In this document: positions 35,416 through 44,924 of the stretch, piece by piece
Layout of the letters: every line of letters starts with the position of its first letter
Numbering within the stretch: position 1 is the stretch's first letter
Assembly: GCF_003287935.1 (NCBI RefSeq)
Contig: NZ_CP030287.1
Location: 2,818,267 to 2,882,266, forward strand
From: Streptomyces sp. ICC1
GTDB lineage: Bacteria; Actinomycetota; Actinomycetes; Streptomycetales; Streptomycetaceae
Length of the DNA stretch: 64,000 nt
Direction: 5' to 3'
Position numbers and translations under genes: made by a program
The notes under the pieces: generated by a model
Told to the model about the DNA's origin: nothing
Database searches by the model: none
The model's input: only the letters and a program-made list of their open reading frames with translations

Positions 35416-35582
35416 AGGGGGTGTGTCTCGGGTCTCCGTGGCGTCGCGGGCTCTGGCGCGCACGCTCGCCGCGTTGCCGCAATGTCCGAGTAGCTCCGCG
35501 CCACCAGGACATCCCGGCGCCTTGCGATCGCACGCACCAGAGCCCGCTCCTTCTTCCACGGAGACCCCGAGACACACCCCCT
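35416..35582. repeat. MITE-like element with long imperfect terminal inverted repeats
   Basis: About 167 bases bounded by AGGGGGTGTGTCTCGGGTCT at the left and its near-exact complement at the right (one base shorter on the left), each arm continuing for about 40 bases with small mismatches. The middle is non-coding. It lies between the convergent ROK and ATPase genes and its right end overlaps the ATPase stop codon. It may be a mobile miniature element, a bidirectional terminator, or both. Confidence 0.6.
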
Positions 35583-36132
35583 ACCCGGGCCGCGCGCCGA
35601 CCGGCGCCGCCGCCGACAGGGCGGCGGAGACGGGCTCGGGGGTGACCGCGACGAGCGGGGCCGGCGCTGGTCCCCGTACGGGCCTGTCGGCCAGGATCAC
35701 CGGGTGGCGGGCCGGCGCGGCCGGTCCCGGCGCCGCGCGCAGGGAGAACCACACCACCTTGCCCGGGCAGTCGGCCTGCTGCCGCGCCCCCCATGCCTCG
35801 CTGACGGCCTCCACGAGCGCGAGCCCGCGTCCGGAGGTCTCCAGGGATCCGGCCTCGACGGCGCGGAGCACCGGGAGGCGCGGATCGCTGTCGTAGACGG
35901 AGACCGTCAGCCGGCCGAGGCGGAGCTCGATCTCGACCGTGCAGGTCTTGTCCGGCTGCGCGTGGCGGTGCACGTTGCTGAGCAGCTCCGTCACACCGAG
36001 TGCGGCCCGGTCGATGAGTGGATCGAGCTGCCAGTGGCGCAGCTGTGCGGAAACGATTCGGCGGATCTGTCCGATCCGCAAGGGCAGGGCCTGCAGTTCC
36101 ACCACGCAGTGCCTGCGGGAATGACTGATCAC
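35581..36132 (-). CDS. RsbW-like ATP-binding regulatory protein
   Basis: 183 residues. A GHKL ATPase domain occupies about residues 10-135: the N box is [20 protein letters not shown], followed by [13 protein letters not shown] and [20 protein letters not shown]. The C-terminal about 45 residues are a Pro/Ala-rich tail. Such single-domain ATPases act as serine kinases or anti-sigma factors. The stop codon sits in the right arm of the inverted-repeat element, so the tail may have been changed by its arrival. Confidence 0.88.
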   Translation of the reverse strand: MISHSRRHCVVELQALPLRIGQIRRIVSAQLRHWQLDPLIDRAALGVTELLSNVHRHAQPDKTCTVEIELRLGRLTVSVYDSDPRLPVLRAVEAGSLETSGRGLALVEAVSEAWGARQQADCPGKVVWFSLRAAPGPAAPARHPVILADRPVRGPAPAPLVAVTPEPVSAALSAAAPVGARPG

Positions 36133-36361
36133 GGCTGCGACTCCCCGACATCAGTGTTACGGGTGCTGCACCCTCGGTGACACCTCCCCAGGGTCACCCA
36201 CTGTGCGCCCGTGTGCAACCGAATGCGATCGAAAGGGATTCGCATGGATACCCAAAGTGACTGTTTGTGCAGGTGAGCGGGGTACATTGCGAAAGCGGGC
36301 GGTGGCGATACGCACCCCTGGAAACACTCGGGACATCGGGAAGTACGAAGGAGCACGGCGC

Positions 36362-37489
36362 ATGAGCACCACCGGTACGACCGCAACGACCATCGACGTC
36401 GACCGCAGCGACGCGGACTACCGCGCCTGGCTGAAGGAGGCCGTCCGCAAGGTCCAGGCCGACGCCAACCGGTCCGCCGACACCCACCTGCTGCGCTTCC
36501 CGCTCCCCGAGGCCTGGGGCATCGACCTCTACCTCAAGGACGAGTCCACGCACCCGACGGGCTCCCTCAAGCACCGCCTCGCCCGCTCGCTGTTCCTCTA
36601 CGCCCTGTGCAACGGCTGGATCCGCCCCGGGCGCCCCGTCATCGAGGCCTCGTCCGGCTCCACCGCGGTCTCGGAGGCGTACTTCGCCAAGCTGATCGGC
36701 GTCCCGTTCATCGCCGTGATGCCGCGGACGACGAGCCCCGAGAAGTGCCGGCTCATCGAGTTCCACGGGGGCGAGTGCCACTTCGTCGACGACTCGATGA
36801 AGATGTACGAGGAGGCCGCGGAGCTCGCCGCCCGGACCGGCGGTCACTACATGGACCAGTTCACGTACGCGGAGCGCGCGACCGACTGGCGGGGCAACAA
36901 CAACATCGCGGAATCGATGTACCAGCAGCTGCGCCTGGAGCGCTACCCCGAGCCCGCGTGGATCGTGGCCACGGCCGGCACCGGCGGCACCTCCGCGACC
37001 ATCGCGCGCTACGTGCACTACATGCAGCACGACACCCGCATCTGCGTCCCGGACCCGGAGAACTCCTGCTTCTTCGACGGCTGGACCAACGGCGACCCGC
37101 ACGCGACGAGCGACTGCGGATCGCGCATCGAGGGCATCGGCCGGCCGCGGATGGAGCCGAGCTTCGTCCCCGGCGCCATCGATCGCATGATGCGGGTCCC
37201 GGACGCGGCGAGCATCGCGGCGTGCCGCGCGCTGGAGACGGTGATCGGCCGCAAGGCGGGCGGATCCACCGGTACGGGAGTGTGGAGCGCGCTGAAGATC
37301 ATCGCGGAGATGGTGGCGGAGGGCCGCACCGGCAGCGTCGTCACCCTGCTCTGCGACCCGGGCGACCGCTACTTGGACAAGTACTACTCCGACGCGTGGG
37401 TCGCGGCGCAGGGGCTCGACCTCGCGCCGTACGCGCTGACGCTCGAGACGATGCTGGCGACCGGGGTGTGGCGCGAGCCCTCTGCGTAA
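36362..37489 (+). CDS. PLP-dependent cysteine synthase-family protein, Cds1-like cysteine desulfhydrase
   Basis: 375 residues, GGAG 8 bases upstream of the ATG. It is a fold-type II PLP enzyme: the Schiff-base Lys is in [20 protein letters not shown] (about residue 68), the substrate loop is [19 protein letters not shown] and the phosphate-binding loop is [18 protein letters not shown]. The length and the tail ([20 protein letters not shown]) match the actinobacterial Cds1-like group, which releases H2S from cysteine, rather than CysK. The upstream gap (36133-36361) has a TACATT -10-like box at 36283-36288 with a poor -35. Confidence 0.88.
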   Translation: MSTTGTTATTIDVDRSDADYRAWLKEAVRKVQADANRSADTHLLRFPLPEAWGIDLYLKDESTHPTGSLKHRLARSLFLYALCNGWIRPGRPVIEASSGSTAVSEAYFAKLIGVPFIAVMPRTTSPEKCRLIEFHGGECHFVDDSMKMYEEAAELAARTGGHYMDQFTYAERATDWRGNNNIAESMYQQLRLERYPEPAWIVATAGTGGTSATIARYVHYMQHDTRICVPDPENSCFFDGWTNGDPHATSDCGSRIEGIGRPRMEPSFVPGAIDRMMRVPDAASIAACRALETVIGRKAGGSTGTGVWSALKIIAEMVAEGRTGSVVTLLCDPGDRYLDKYYSDAWVAAQGLDLAPYALTLETMLATGVWREPSA

Positions 37490-37590
37490 AGGTTTCCTCT
37501 GGCCGGGCCCCGGTCCGCTGGCTACGCTGTGCGGACTTTGGGCACGGCGCGGCACCGTGCGGCGCGGCGCGGGTACGGGGGCGGGGAGCC

Positions 37591-38262
37591 ATGGCGGAGA
37601 TCACGGACGGCGTCGGCGTCGGTGGCGGTGGTGGCGGCGAAGCACCGCCCGGGGAGCGGTCGTTGGCCTGCCCCCGGTGCGGCCGGGAGGACCAGGTGCT
37701 GGGCGTGCCCGCCGCGTACCTGGGGGCCAAGGCCGAGCTCCGGGAGGACAGCGGGGGCGGCGAGGACCACAAGGTCACGACCCGCGAGGTGAACTCGGCG
37801 CTGGGCGAGGCCCTCGCGATCGCCCCGGAGGCGCCGGCCAACGGCGCCACGGGCTGCTTCGGCATGGTCCTCGTCCTCGTGTCGATCGGCACGTTCATCT
37901 GGGGAGCGGTCCAGGGGAAGTGGTTCGACCGCGGGGCGGCCACCCGGTTCGTCGCCGAGGCCGGCGGCGGCCACTTCGTGGTCGACCCGCCCCAGACGTG
38001 GGTGGGAGTGCTCTCCGGGGTCTCGCTGCTGGTGGGCGTCGCCATGATCGTCACGGCCGGCCGGACCGTACGGGTCTGGCGCCGCCGGACCGAACCGGGA
38101 CGGGCGGCCGCCGACCGGGTCTGGGCGCAGGGCTGGTACTGCGGCCGGTGCGGCACGGTCCACTTCGCCGGCGAACGGGCCATGGGCCTGCAGGAGTTCC
38201 GGACCTGGGTCTGGTCGGCGGGAGGCTACGGGGACCTGGCCGCGCGGCACCCCGCGATCTGA
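37591..38262 (+). CDS. Hypothetical membrane protein with two zinc-ribbon CxxC motifs
   Basis: About 223 residues. An N-terminal CPRCG motif (about residue 28) and a C-terminal YCGRCGTVHF motif (about 189) each look like half or whole zinc knuckles. Between them are two membrane segments, CFGMVLVLVSIGTFIWGAV and WVGVLSGVSLLVGVAMIVTA. The arrangement suggests both ends are cytoplasmic and could bind zinc together. No known family recognised. It is transcribed in the same direction as the Cds1-like gene, 101 bases after it. Confidence 0.75.
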   Translation: MAEITDGVGVGGGGGGEAPPGERSLACPRCGREDQVLGVPAAYLGAKAELREDSGGGEDHKVTTREVNSALGEALAIAPEAPANGATGCFGMVLVLVSIGTFIWGAVQGKWFDRGAATRFVAEAGGGHFVVDPPQTWVGVLSGVSLLVGVAMIVTAGRTVRVWRRRTEPGRAAADRVWAQGWYCGRCGTVHFAGERAMGLQEFRTWVWSAGGYGDLAARHPAI

Positions 38263-38437
38263 TCCGTGACAGGGCCGTGGCGCTGGTGTCGATCGCCAAC
38301 TTCCTGGGCGCCGGCCACCTCTCCCTGTCCGTCCCCAGAGGCGGACCGGCGGCCACGGGGACCTCGCCGAAGCGAACCCTGCGGTCGACGTGACCGTCGG
38401 CCGAGGCCCCTGCGGCCAGTGATCCGCTACTGATCCG

Positions 38438-38926
38438 CTACTGGTCCGCCCCGCTGCGCTCCGCCAGCCGCCGGTCCAGCGCGCGGACCGCCGTGCGGAA
38501 GGAGTGGCCGAGGCCCGGGCGGGCGGCGGCGACGCCGAACCGGTACGGGGCCGTCCCGTCCGTCGCGAAGGTCCACCTCACGTGCGTTCCGGAGCCGGAG
38601 GGGGTCAGCCGCCATTCCTCCAACAGGGCCCGCATGCCCGGGGCGTTGGTCTCGTCGACGCGGTACGCGTAGCGCTGCTCCGGATCGGCGGCCATGATCG
38701 TCTCCTGGAACCGGACCCCGCCCATCAGCTTGATCTCGCGCCCCGCGCCCCCGTGCGTCGGCCGGGCCAGGGTGACCGCCCGGAACCAGCTCGGCCAGCC
38801 CTCCAGCTCCTCGGCCAGTGCCCGGTACACGGTCTCGGGTGCCGCCGTGATCCGGGCGGCGAACGCCAGGCGTACGGGGGCGTCCTCGATGAAGTCCAGC
38901 CCCACGGGGCGCAGTCGGCGGGCCAT
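38438..38926 (-). CDS. SRPBCC-family (START-like) protein
   Basis: 162 residues with the helix-grip fold of polyketide cyclase/dehydrase-type proteins: RLAFAARITAAPETVYRALA, WPSWFRAVTLARPTHGG, GVRFQETIMAADPEQRYAYR and WRLTPSGSGTHVRWTFA. These bind a hydrophobic ligand in a central cavity, and the ligand is not predictable. It is divergent from the GNAT gene by about 130 bases. Confidence 0.85.
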   Translation of the reverse strand: MARRLRPVGLDFIEDAPVRLAFAARITAAPETVYRALAEELEGWPSWFRAVTLARPTHGGAGREIKLMGGVRFQETIMAADPEQRYAYRVDETNAPGMRALLEEWRLTPSGSGTHVRWTFATDGTAPYRFGVAAARPGLGHSFRTAVRALDRRLAERSGADQ

Positions 38927-39053
38927 GGCGTAACTCCCAGGGTTGCGGCGGGCATCCGGCGGGCTGCCACCCTAGCTGGCGGTCCGTCAGATGTCCCCGG
39001 CGGGGTGTCCGAGCCGTTTCGCGGACCCGGCCCCGGCCGGGACAATGCGGTGC

Positions 39054-39656
39054 ATGCTTATCAGAGCAGCGCACATCGACGAACTGTCCCTCCTGCAGGA
39101 CATCGAGCGGGCCGCGGGGGAGTGCTTCCGGGCCATCGGCATGCCGGAGATCGCCGACGACGAACCGCTCCCACTGGAGGAACTCCTCGGCTACCGGCGG
39201 GCCGGCCTGGTCTGGGTCGCGGCCGAGGGGACGGGCACGGCCGAGGAGACAGGCGCGACCGACGGGACGGTCACAGCCGACAGCACGGGCGCGGCCCACG
39301 GGACGGGCGAGGGCACTCCGGTCGGCTACCTCATCGCCGACCGGGTCGACGGCAACCTGCACGTCGAGCAGGTGTCGGTGCATCCCGACCGCGCGCACCG
39401 CCGCATCGGGCGGTCACTGCTGGAGCACCTGGCGGAGCGGGCCGCGGCCGAGGGCGCCCCCGCCCTGACGCTCACGACCTTCACCGACGTCCCGTGGAAC
39501 GCCCCGTACTACGCCCGCTGCGGCTTCCGGATCCTGGACGACAGCGGCCTGGGGACCGGTCTGCGCGACATCCGCGACCGGGAGGCCGTGCACGGCCTCG
39601 ACCGCTGGCCCCGCGTGTGCATGCGCCGGGACCTGCGCCCGGGCTCCGGGCGGTGA
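39054..39656 (+). CDS. GNAT-family N-acetyltransferase with a low-complexity insert
   Basis: About 200 residues. The GNAT fold is complete: MLIRAAHIDELSLLQDIERA, LHVEQVSVHPDRAHRRIGRS (motif A) and DVPWNAPYYARCGFRILDD (motif B). Between the second and third strands is a roughly 30-residue Thr/Gly/Glu insert (GTAEETGATDGTVTADSTG) encoded by near-repeats of GACGGGACGG type. An ATG at 39045 is an equal start candidate. Closest general type is the acetyltransferase with an LLEHLAERAAAEGAPALTL segment; substrate unknown. Confidence 0.85.
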   Translation: MLIRAAHIDELSLLQDIERAAGECFRAIGMPEIADDEPLPLEELLGYRRAGLVWVAAEGTGTAEETGATDGTVTADSTGAAHGTGEGTPVGYLIADRVDGNLHVEQVSVHPDRAHRRIGRSLLEHLAERAAAEGAPALTLTTFTDVPWNAPYYARCGFRILDDSGLGTGLRDIRDREAVHGLDRWPRVCMRRDLRPGSGR

Positions 39657-39701
39657 GCGCCTGGCTCTGACGGGCCACCCGCGCTGTGCGCGGGCGCCCC
39701 G

Positions 39702-42161
39702 TCAGAGCTCCGGGAGGTCCGCCGGGAACAGCAGGGTGAGGTCCTCCGTACTCGGCTCCGACAGCTGCGCCACCCGCCCCGCGTGCCGCTCGACCATCGA
39801 CTCGAAGGTCTGGCGGGCGGTGCGGCCGTTGCCGAAGGCCGGCCCCTTGGGCAGGTCCGTGAAGTACGCCAGCAGCGCTTCGGAGGTCTTCTCGCCGAGG
39901 AGGTACTCGTGTTCCTCGGACTGCTGCTCCACGATCCGCAGCAACTCCTCGGGCCCGTAGTCCCCGAAGGTGATGGTCCGGGAGAAGCGCGAGGCGACCC
40001 CCGGGTTGACGGTCAGGAAGCGGTCCATCTCCGCCGTGTACCCGGCCACGATCACCACCACCGCCTCCCGGTGGTCCTCCATCAGCTTCACCAGCGTGTC
40101 GATGGCCTCGCGCCCGAAGTCGCGGCCGGAGTCCTCGGGAGCCAGCGCGTACGCCTCGTCGATGAACAGCACCCCGCCGCGCGCCCGGTCGAAGGCCTCC
40201 TGGGTGCGGATCGCGGTGGACCCGATGTGCTCGCCGACCAGGTCCACCCGGGAGACCTCCACCAGGTGTCCGCGCTCCAGGACCCCGAGGGAGGCCAGGA
40301 TCTCCCCGTACAGCCGGGCCACGGTCGTCTTGCCGGTGCCGGGGGAGCCGGTGAAGACCAGGTGGCGGCGGACGGAGGCCGCCTTGAGGCCCGCCCGCTG
40401 GCGCCTGCGGCCCACCTCGATCATGTCGGTGAGCGCGCGGACCTCGCGCTTGACGCTGTCCAGGCCCACCAGCGCGTCGAGCTGCCCCAGCACCTCGCCG
40501 GAACCGCGCCCCGTCGCCGTCCCGTCGCCGGCCGGGTCCGCCTCGTCGGCGGGCCGCTGGGCCGGCAGCGCCGTCCGCTCCGCCGCCGAGGGTCCTACGG
40601 GGCTCTGCGCGGCCGAGACCGTACGGATCCCCGCGCGCTCACCGGAGGCCGCCGCCCCCGCGCCGGAGGCCGACTGCGCGGCGAGGCGGGGACCCGACTC
40701 GTCGCTCGTGCACTCCTCGGCGACCGGGCCGTCCTCGGCGAACTCGTACCCGCCGCGCGCGCAGCGCTCGGTGTGGCAGCGGTTCAGGCTGGTGCGGCAG
40801 CCGTCGATGACGTGGAACCCGAAGCCGGAGCTGCCCGTCACCCGGCACGCGGTGAAGGTGCCGCGCCCGCCCGCCGAGACGTAGAACCCGGCCTCGGCGG
40901 GAGAGCTGACCGTGCACCGCTCCAGCGCGGGATCGGCGCCCTTGGTGACGATCACACCGGTCTGGACGGAGTCGATGGTGCAGTTGGCGAGGGTGCCGCC
41001 GCTGCCGTGGTCGCGGAACCAGGCCCCGGTCGCCGCCTCCCGGATCCGGCAGTCGTCGAGCTGGGCGGTGGCCCCGTCGCTCACGGAGACGGCGGTGTTG
41101 CGCACCTGGGAGAGGTCGCTGTCCACGACGTCGGCGCGCGAACCCCGGTCCAGGACGAACAGCGCGTCCGGTACGTCGTGCACGCGGCAGGAGTCCAGCG
41201 AGGCGCTGGCGCCGTCGCTGATCCAGACGGCGGGATAGTCGCCCGTGCTGTCGTGGATCTCGCAGGACTCGGCGACGACGCGGGTGCCCGGGTCCCACAC
41301 CGACAGGCCGTTGCGGCCGAAGCGGCGGACCGTGGTGCGGCTGAGCGTCAGCACGGAACGGGAGCGCAGGTCCACCGCGTTCTCCGGGATGTCGTGGATG
41401 TCGCAGCCGGCGAGGGTGAGCACGGCGTCCGTGTCGAGGGTGACCCCGTCGGCCGTGGTGCGGTGCACCGAGCAGTCGGTGAGCACGGCCGTGGCCCGCG
41501 CGGCGATCTGCACGCCGGCGCCCTTGATCTCGTAGACCTCGCAGCCGAGGGCCTCCAGGCCCGAACCGTCGCCGGTCACCCCGATGCCCGCGCCCGTGGC
41601 GTGGTGGATCCGGCAGCGCTCCAGCCGGGGGCGGCCGCCCCCGCGCACCGAGACCCCGGTCTGCCCGGCGGCCACCACCTCGCACTCCTCGAACACCCCG
41701 CCGCCGCCGTCCAGTACGGCGATTCCGACCCCGGCCGGATTCTCCACCGTGCAGCGCCGGACCAGCGGGCGGGCCCCGCTGCCGCGGACCTCGATGCCGG
41801 CCGCCGATCGGGTGCTCACCCGCAGGTCGGTGAGTTCGGGGGAGCCGTCCTCGACGAGCAGCGCGGGCGCGGTGCGGTCCTGGCCCTCCAGGTGGAGGTC
41901 CTGGACGACGGCCGAGGCGCGGATGGTCAGCGCGACCCCGTCGAGCGGCGCGATCCGCACCGAGCCCACCGAGCCCTCCGGCCCGCGCAGGGTCACGGCG
42001 TGCCGCAGCACCAGGTTCTCCCGGTAGGTGCCGGGCGCGATGGACAGGACGTCGCCGTCGCCCGCCGCGGCGAGCGCGGCCGTCAGCGTCGGATAATCCC
42101 CGGAGCGGCGACGCCACCGCGAGGTCCCGCCGTGCGTCACCTGGACCGTGCCCTGAGCCAT
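39702..42161 (-). CDS. Right-handed beta-helix / CbxX-type AAA ATPase fusion
   Basis: 819 residues in two parts. Residues about 20-480 are a right-handed parallel beta-helix made of roughly 23-residue rungs (for example ADVVDSDLSQVRNTAVSVSD and AQLDDCRIREAATGAWFRD), like pectate-lyase-type solenoids. After a Pro/Ala linker, residues about 550-815 are an AAA domain of the CbxX/CfqX type: LVGLDSVKREVRALTDMI, Walker A FTGSPGTGKTTVARLY, Walker B GGVLFIDEAYALAP and sensor VAGYTAEMDRFL, with Arg-finger region NPGVASRFSRTI. There is no signal peptide, so it is cytoplasmic. The AAA half resembles EccA of type VII secretion, but no other secretion gene is near. Confidence 0.9.
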   Translation of the reverse strand: MAQGTVQVTHGGTSRWRRRSGDYPTLTAALAAAGDGDVLSIAPGTYRENLVLRHAVTLRGPEGSVGSVRIAPLDGVALTIRASAVVQDLHLEGQDRTAPALLVEDGSPELTDLRVSTRSAAGIEVRGSGARPLVRRCTVENPAGVGIAVLDGGGGVFEECEVVAAGQTGVSVRGGGRPRLERCRIHHATGAGIGVTGDGSGLEALGCEVYEIKGAGVQIAARATAVLTDCSVHRTTADGVTLDTDAVLTLAGCDIHDIPENAVDLRSRSVLTLSRTTVRRFGRNGLSVWDPGTRVVAESCEIHDSTGDYPAVWISDGASASLDSCRVHDVPDALFVLDRGSRADVVDSDLSQVRNTAVSVSDGATAQLDDCRIREAATGAWFRDHGSGGTLANCTIDSVQTGVIVTKGADPALERCTVSSPAEAGFYVSAGGRGTFTACRVTGSSGFGFHVIDGCRTSLNRCHTERCARGGYEFAEDGPVAEECTSDESGPRLAAQSASGAGAAASGERAGIRTVSAAQSPVGPSAAERTALPAQRPADEADPAGDGTATGRGSGEVLGQLDALVGLDSVKREVRALTDMIEVGRRRQRAGLKAASVRRHLVFTGSPGTGKTTVARLYGEILASLGVLERGHLVEVSRVDLVGEHIGSTAIRTQEAFDRARGGVLFIDEAYALAPEDSGRDFGREAIDTLVKLMEDHREAVVVIVAGYTAEMDRFLTVNPGVASRFSRTITFGDYGPEELLRIVEQQSEEHEYLLGEKTSEALLAYFTDLPKGPAFGNGRTARQTFESMVERHAGRVAQLSEPSTEDLTLLFPADLPEL

Positions 42162-42221
42162 GGTGCTGTCGTGCCCCCACCCTCGTGTTCGCGTCTGACT
42201 GTCCCGGCCGGCGCGGACCGG

Positions 42222-42263
42222 CCGGTGTGTGCCGTCCGGTGTGTGCCGCCCGGTGTGTGCCGT
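42222..42263. repeat. 3 x 14-bp tandem repeat
   Basis: Three copies of CCGGTGTGTGCCGT (the middle one ends in C) lie upstream of the beta-helix gene, in the gap before the membrane-protein gene. No function is evident. Confidence 0.75.
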
Positions 42264-42350
42264 CCGTGCGCGCCGGTCCCTCGGCGTACCGGGCCGTTCG
42301 TGCTCCGGTCCGCTCCACCGTAGCGCGCGCGGGGCCGGTGAGTTGCCAGG

Positions 42351-43055
42351 TCAGCTGCCCGCGCCCGCCCGGCCCCAGTCCGGTCCCGCCGCGGCCCACG
42401 CGCGGTCCAGCCGCATGTACCGCCGATGCATGAGCCTTCGTACGACAAGGCGGCGAACGGTCTCCACCAGAGCGGCGATCACGAGTGCGGCCGCGAGGCC
42501 CGCGGCCCCCGCGTGGAAACTCGCCGACGCCGGGTCCAGCGGCTGCCCCACCAGCCGGCCGTGCGTGTCGGTCCATATCCGGAACCGCTCCCCGGGGTGC
42601 GGCGGTTCCTCCGCGGCCGGAACCGTCCCCTGGTGGCTGCTGCCGTCGGGCGCGGTCCACGACGCGACGATCTGCGAACGCTGCGGATTCTGCCGCTGCG
42701 CCCCCGGATCGGTGGCCGCCCCCGCGGCCGGCTCCGGGGCCGGCCGGACCACCACCGCCGGTACGAGGTAGCGCTCGTGCCGCTGTTCGCGCGCGGCCCG
42801 CTGCAGCGTGCCGTCCACCCGCACGCCCGCGGCCCAGCCGACGGCCGGCGCCACGACCAGGACGCACACCACGGCGGCGAACGCCACCCACGCCTCGATG
42901 AAATCAGTCCTGCGGCGCAGCGGATTGAGCCGCCAACGCCACACACCCATTGCTGTCCGCACGGTCCGGCTCCCCCAACTTGTGCCAGTCTCCGCCTGTC
43001 TGGTCCTACCCTCCCGCATGCCCTGGTCGAGCGCATTCCGGGACTCGCGAGACAT
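42351..43055 (-). CDS. Rv1733c-family membrane protein
   Basis: About 234 residues. The actinobacterial Rv1733c pattern is visible: a basic MGVWRWRLNPLRRRTDFIEA segment, a first membrane helix (WVAFAAVVCVLVVAPAVGWA), an extracytoplasmic domain with VASWTAPDGSSHQGTVPAA and FRIWTDTHGRLVGQPLDP, and a second helix (GAAGLAAALVIAALVETVRR). Three in-frame starts are possible (43055, 43019, 42950); none has a strong ribosome site. Function unknown. Confidence 0.8.
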   Translation of the reverse strand: MSRESRNALDQGMREGRTRQAETGTSWGSRTVRTAMGVWRWRLNPLRRRTDFIEAWVAFAAVVCVLVVAPAVGWAAGVRVDGTLQRAAREQRHERYLVPAVVVRPAPEPAAGAATDPGAQRQNPQRSQIVASWTAPDGSSHQGTVPAAEEPPHPGERFRIWTDTHGRLVGQPLDPASASFHAGAAGLAAALVIAALVETVRRLVVRRLMHRRYMRLDRAWAAAGPDWGRAGAGS

Positions 43056-43172
43056 GTGTCACCAGGTGCGGCGCACGCGTCTCGAATGATCCAACGGGCA
43101 GTTCACGGTGGTTGGTTCCAGGGATTAGCGAGAGCCCCCCGAAGGTGTCATTCCGGGTGGGCTCACCGGCCC

Positions 43173-43997
43173 TCACTCCAGGACGCGGACCTCGTCGCCG
43201 ACGCGAACCGTGCCGAGGCGCAACGGCACCAGCAGCCGCCCGAAAGCCAGCGACTTCCCGATCCGCCGGTGCCTGGCCAGCGTCTTGAGCGGTTCCTTGC
43301 CGCGCGCCGCCGTCACCTGGTCGGTGGTCGTGACCACGCAGCGCCCGCACTCGCGCACCCCGCGGAAGACGGCGTCGCCGATCGCGATGCGCAGCCAGCC
43401 GTCCTCGGCCCACGCCTCGGCTCCGGAGACCACCACGTTCGGGCGGAAGCGGTTCATCGGGAGCGGACCCTCGTCCGGATGGTCCCCCTGGGAGATCAGC
43501 TCGTTGAGCGCGTCCAACGAGGCCAGGGTGGTGAGCAGCAGCGGGTAGCCGTCGGCCAGGCTCACGGTCTCCCCGGGCAGGGCGTAAGCGGGATCCACGG
43601 GCCGCCGGCCGGCCGGATCGTCCAAGTGCGCCAAGCGCGCCGGCACCCCGAGGTACGCGGTGAACCAGTCGGCCGCGGCGCTCGCCGCGGCCACGGTCTC
43701 GACCTTCTTGCCGAAGAGCACCACCGGCTCCAGCGGCCCCGGCTCCGGCACCTCCACCGTCAGGTCCGCCATGCCCGGTGCCGACAGCGCGATCCCGCCG
43801 CCCCCCAGCGGACGGGCGCTCGCCAAAGCCAGCCTCGGCTGCTGCCGTTGGGTGATGACCGCACCCTCGCCGTCCACCACGGCCCACCGGCGGTCTCCTG
43901 CCAGACCCCAGGGCTCCACGGCCACCTCGTGGGGAGCCGTCCCCGCCACCGATTTCACGGGGTGGACGTGGAGCGCCCGGACGTGCAATTTCGACAT
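43173..43997 (-). CDS. MOSC-domain protein
   Basis: 274 residues. An N-terminal MOSC beta-barrel domain (LHVRALHVHPVKSVAGTAPH, WGLAGDRRWAVVDGEGAVIT) is followed by a MOSC domain (MNRFRPNVVVSGAEAWAEDG, RECGRCVVTTTDQVTAARG) with the conserved Cys expected to carry molybdenum-cofactor sulfur or act in N-hydroxylate reduction. This matches the YcbX/mARC-like group, without the ferredoxin domain. Substrate unknown. Confidence 0.9.
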   Translation of the reverse strand: MSKLHVRALHVHPVKSVAGTAPHEVAVEPWGLAGDRRWAVVDGEGAVITQRQQPRLALASARPLGGGGIALSAPGMADLTVEVPEPGPLEPVVLFGKKVETVAAASAAADWFTAYLGVPARLAHLDDPAGRRPVDPAYALPGETVSLADGYPLLLTTLASLDALNELISQGDHPDEGPLPMNRFRPNVVVSGAEAWAEDGWLRIAIGDAVFRGVRECGRCVVTTTDQVTAARGKEPLKTLARHRRIGKSLAFGRLLVPLRLGTVRVGDEVRVLE

Positions 43998-44093
43998 GAG
44001 GGCATACTGCCATTCGCCCTCAGTGCTTCCGCCGGGACCTCCACGGCGACCTCGTCGAAGCGTTCGTCGGAGCGCTCGCCGCGAGCGCGCCGG

Positions 44094-44669
44094 TCAGTAC
44101 CCGCGCCCCTGCTGGTACGGACGGCCGTACGGGTCCTCGTACGAGGCGGCCGGGACGGGCGCGGGCTGCGCCTGCATCGGACGCGGCGCGGCCGGGCGCA
44201 TCGCCTCGTAGCCGGTGCCCGTGGCGACCGGGCGGGGCTGCTGCGGCTGGGGCTGCGGGACGTAACCCGTGCGCGCCGCGAACTGCTGCTGAGGGATGTA
44301 CGGCGCGGGAGCCTGCTGGAGCGGCATCGGCTGCTGCATCTGCCCCATTTGGGTCATCTGGGCCATCTGCGGCATCGGCTGCGGAGCGGACTGCTGCTGG
44401 TACGGGTAGCCGTACGCCGGGACCTGGCCGTGCTGCTGCGAGACGGCCGGCGGGAGCGCGGCCGGCAGCGCGGGCAGGGCGGACGGCAGAGCCGGGAGGT
44501 ACCCACCGCTCGAGTAGCCGGAACTCGGCGAGTCGTAGGCGGCCGGGACCCGGATCGGGGCGATCTGCGGAGTGCCGCGTTCGGCGACGAGGGAGTCGTA
44601 GATAGGGGTGTCCGGGAAGGAGGGCGCGGAGTAGTAACCGCCGCCATAAGTGGAGCGGGGGGAGGTCAT
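44094..44669 (-). CDS. Pro/Gln/Tyr-rich conserved protein (DUF6643-like)
   Basis: 191 residues starting MTSPRSTYGGGYYSAPSFPD. The N-terminal about 60 residues (TPIYDSLVAERGTPQIAPIR) look conserved; the rest is Pro/Ala/Gln-rich with MAQMTQMGQMQQ-type repeats and Tyr-Gly-Arg-Pro-Tyr endings, and is probably disordered. It has no signal peptide or membrane helix. The opening resembles the Streptomyces DUF6643 family; function unknown. Confidence 0.7.
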   Translation of the reverse strand: MTSPRSTYGGGYYSAPSFPDTPIYDSLVAERGTPQIAPIRVPAAYDSPSSGYSSGGYLPALPSALPALPAALPPAVSQQHGQVPAYGYPYQQQSAPQPMPQMAQMTQMGQMQQPMPLQQAPAPYIPQQQFAARTGYVPQPQPQQPRPVATGTGYEAMRPAAPRPMQAQPAPVPAASYEDPYGRPYQQGRGY

Positions 44670-44725
44670 GGACCTAAGTTAAGCCCACGACTTCACCGGG
44701 TCCATAGCGAGGTGCCCCCAACACC

Positions 44726-44755
44726 GCCCTGACCTGCATATTCGCAGGTCAGGGC
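44726..44755 (-). terminator. Terminator hairpin after glycosyltransferase gene
   Basis: A perfect 12-base stem GCCCTGACCTGC with a 6-base ATATTC loop, about 170 bases beyond the minus-strand glycosyltransferase stop and upstream of the Pro/Gln-rich gene. Nothing else is visible in the 255-base gap. Confidence 0.6.
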
Positions 44756-44924
44756 CACAGGTTTCACTTCTTCTTCACGTGCACGATTCGTCACTTCCAC
44801 CCCGTCTTGCGCCTACTCGTACTCACCGGTTGGGTGCGGGGCCGGAGGCGTCCCGCGGCGTCCTGACAGAGAGTCACAAACTGGTGACCTCGGATGACAT
44901 GGTTTCGGGTGGGGACGACCGGTT

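Noticed and set aside
39702..42161. EccA-type AAA gene as part of a type VII secretion locus
   Set aside because: No ESX membrane component, WXG100 protein or mycosin gene is nearby.
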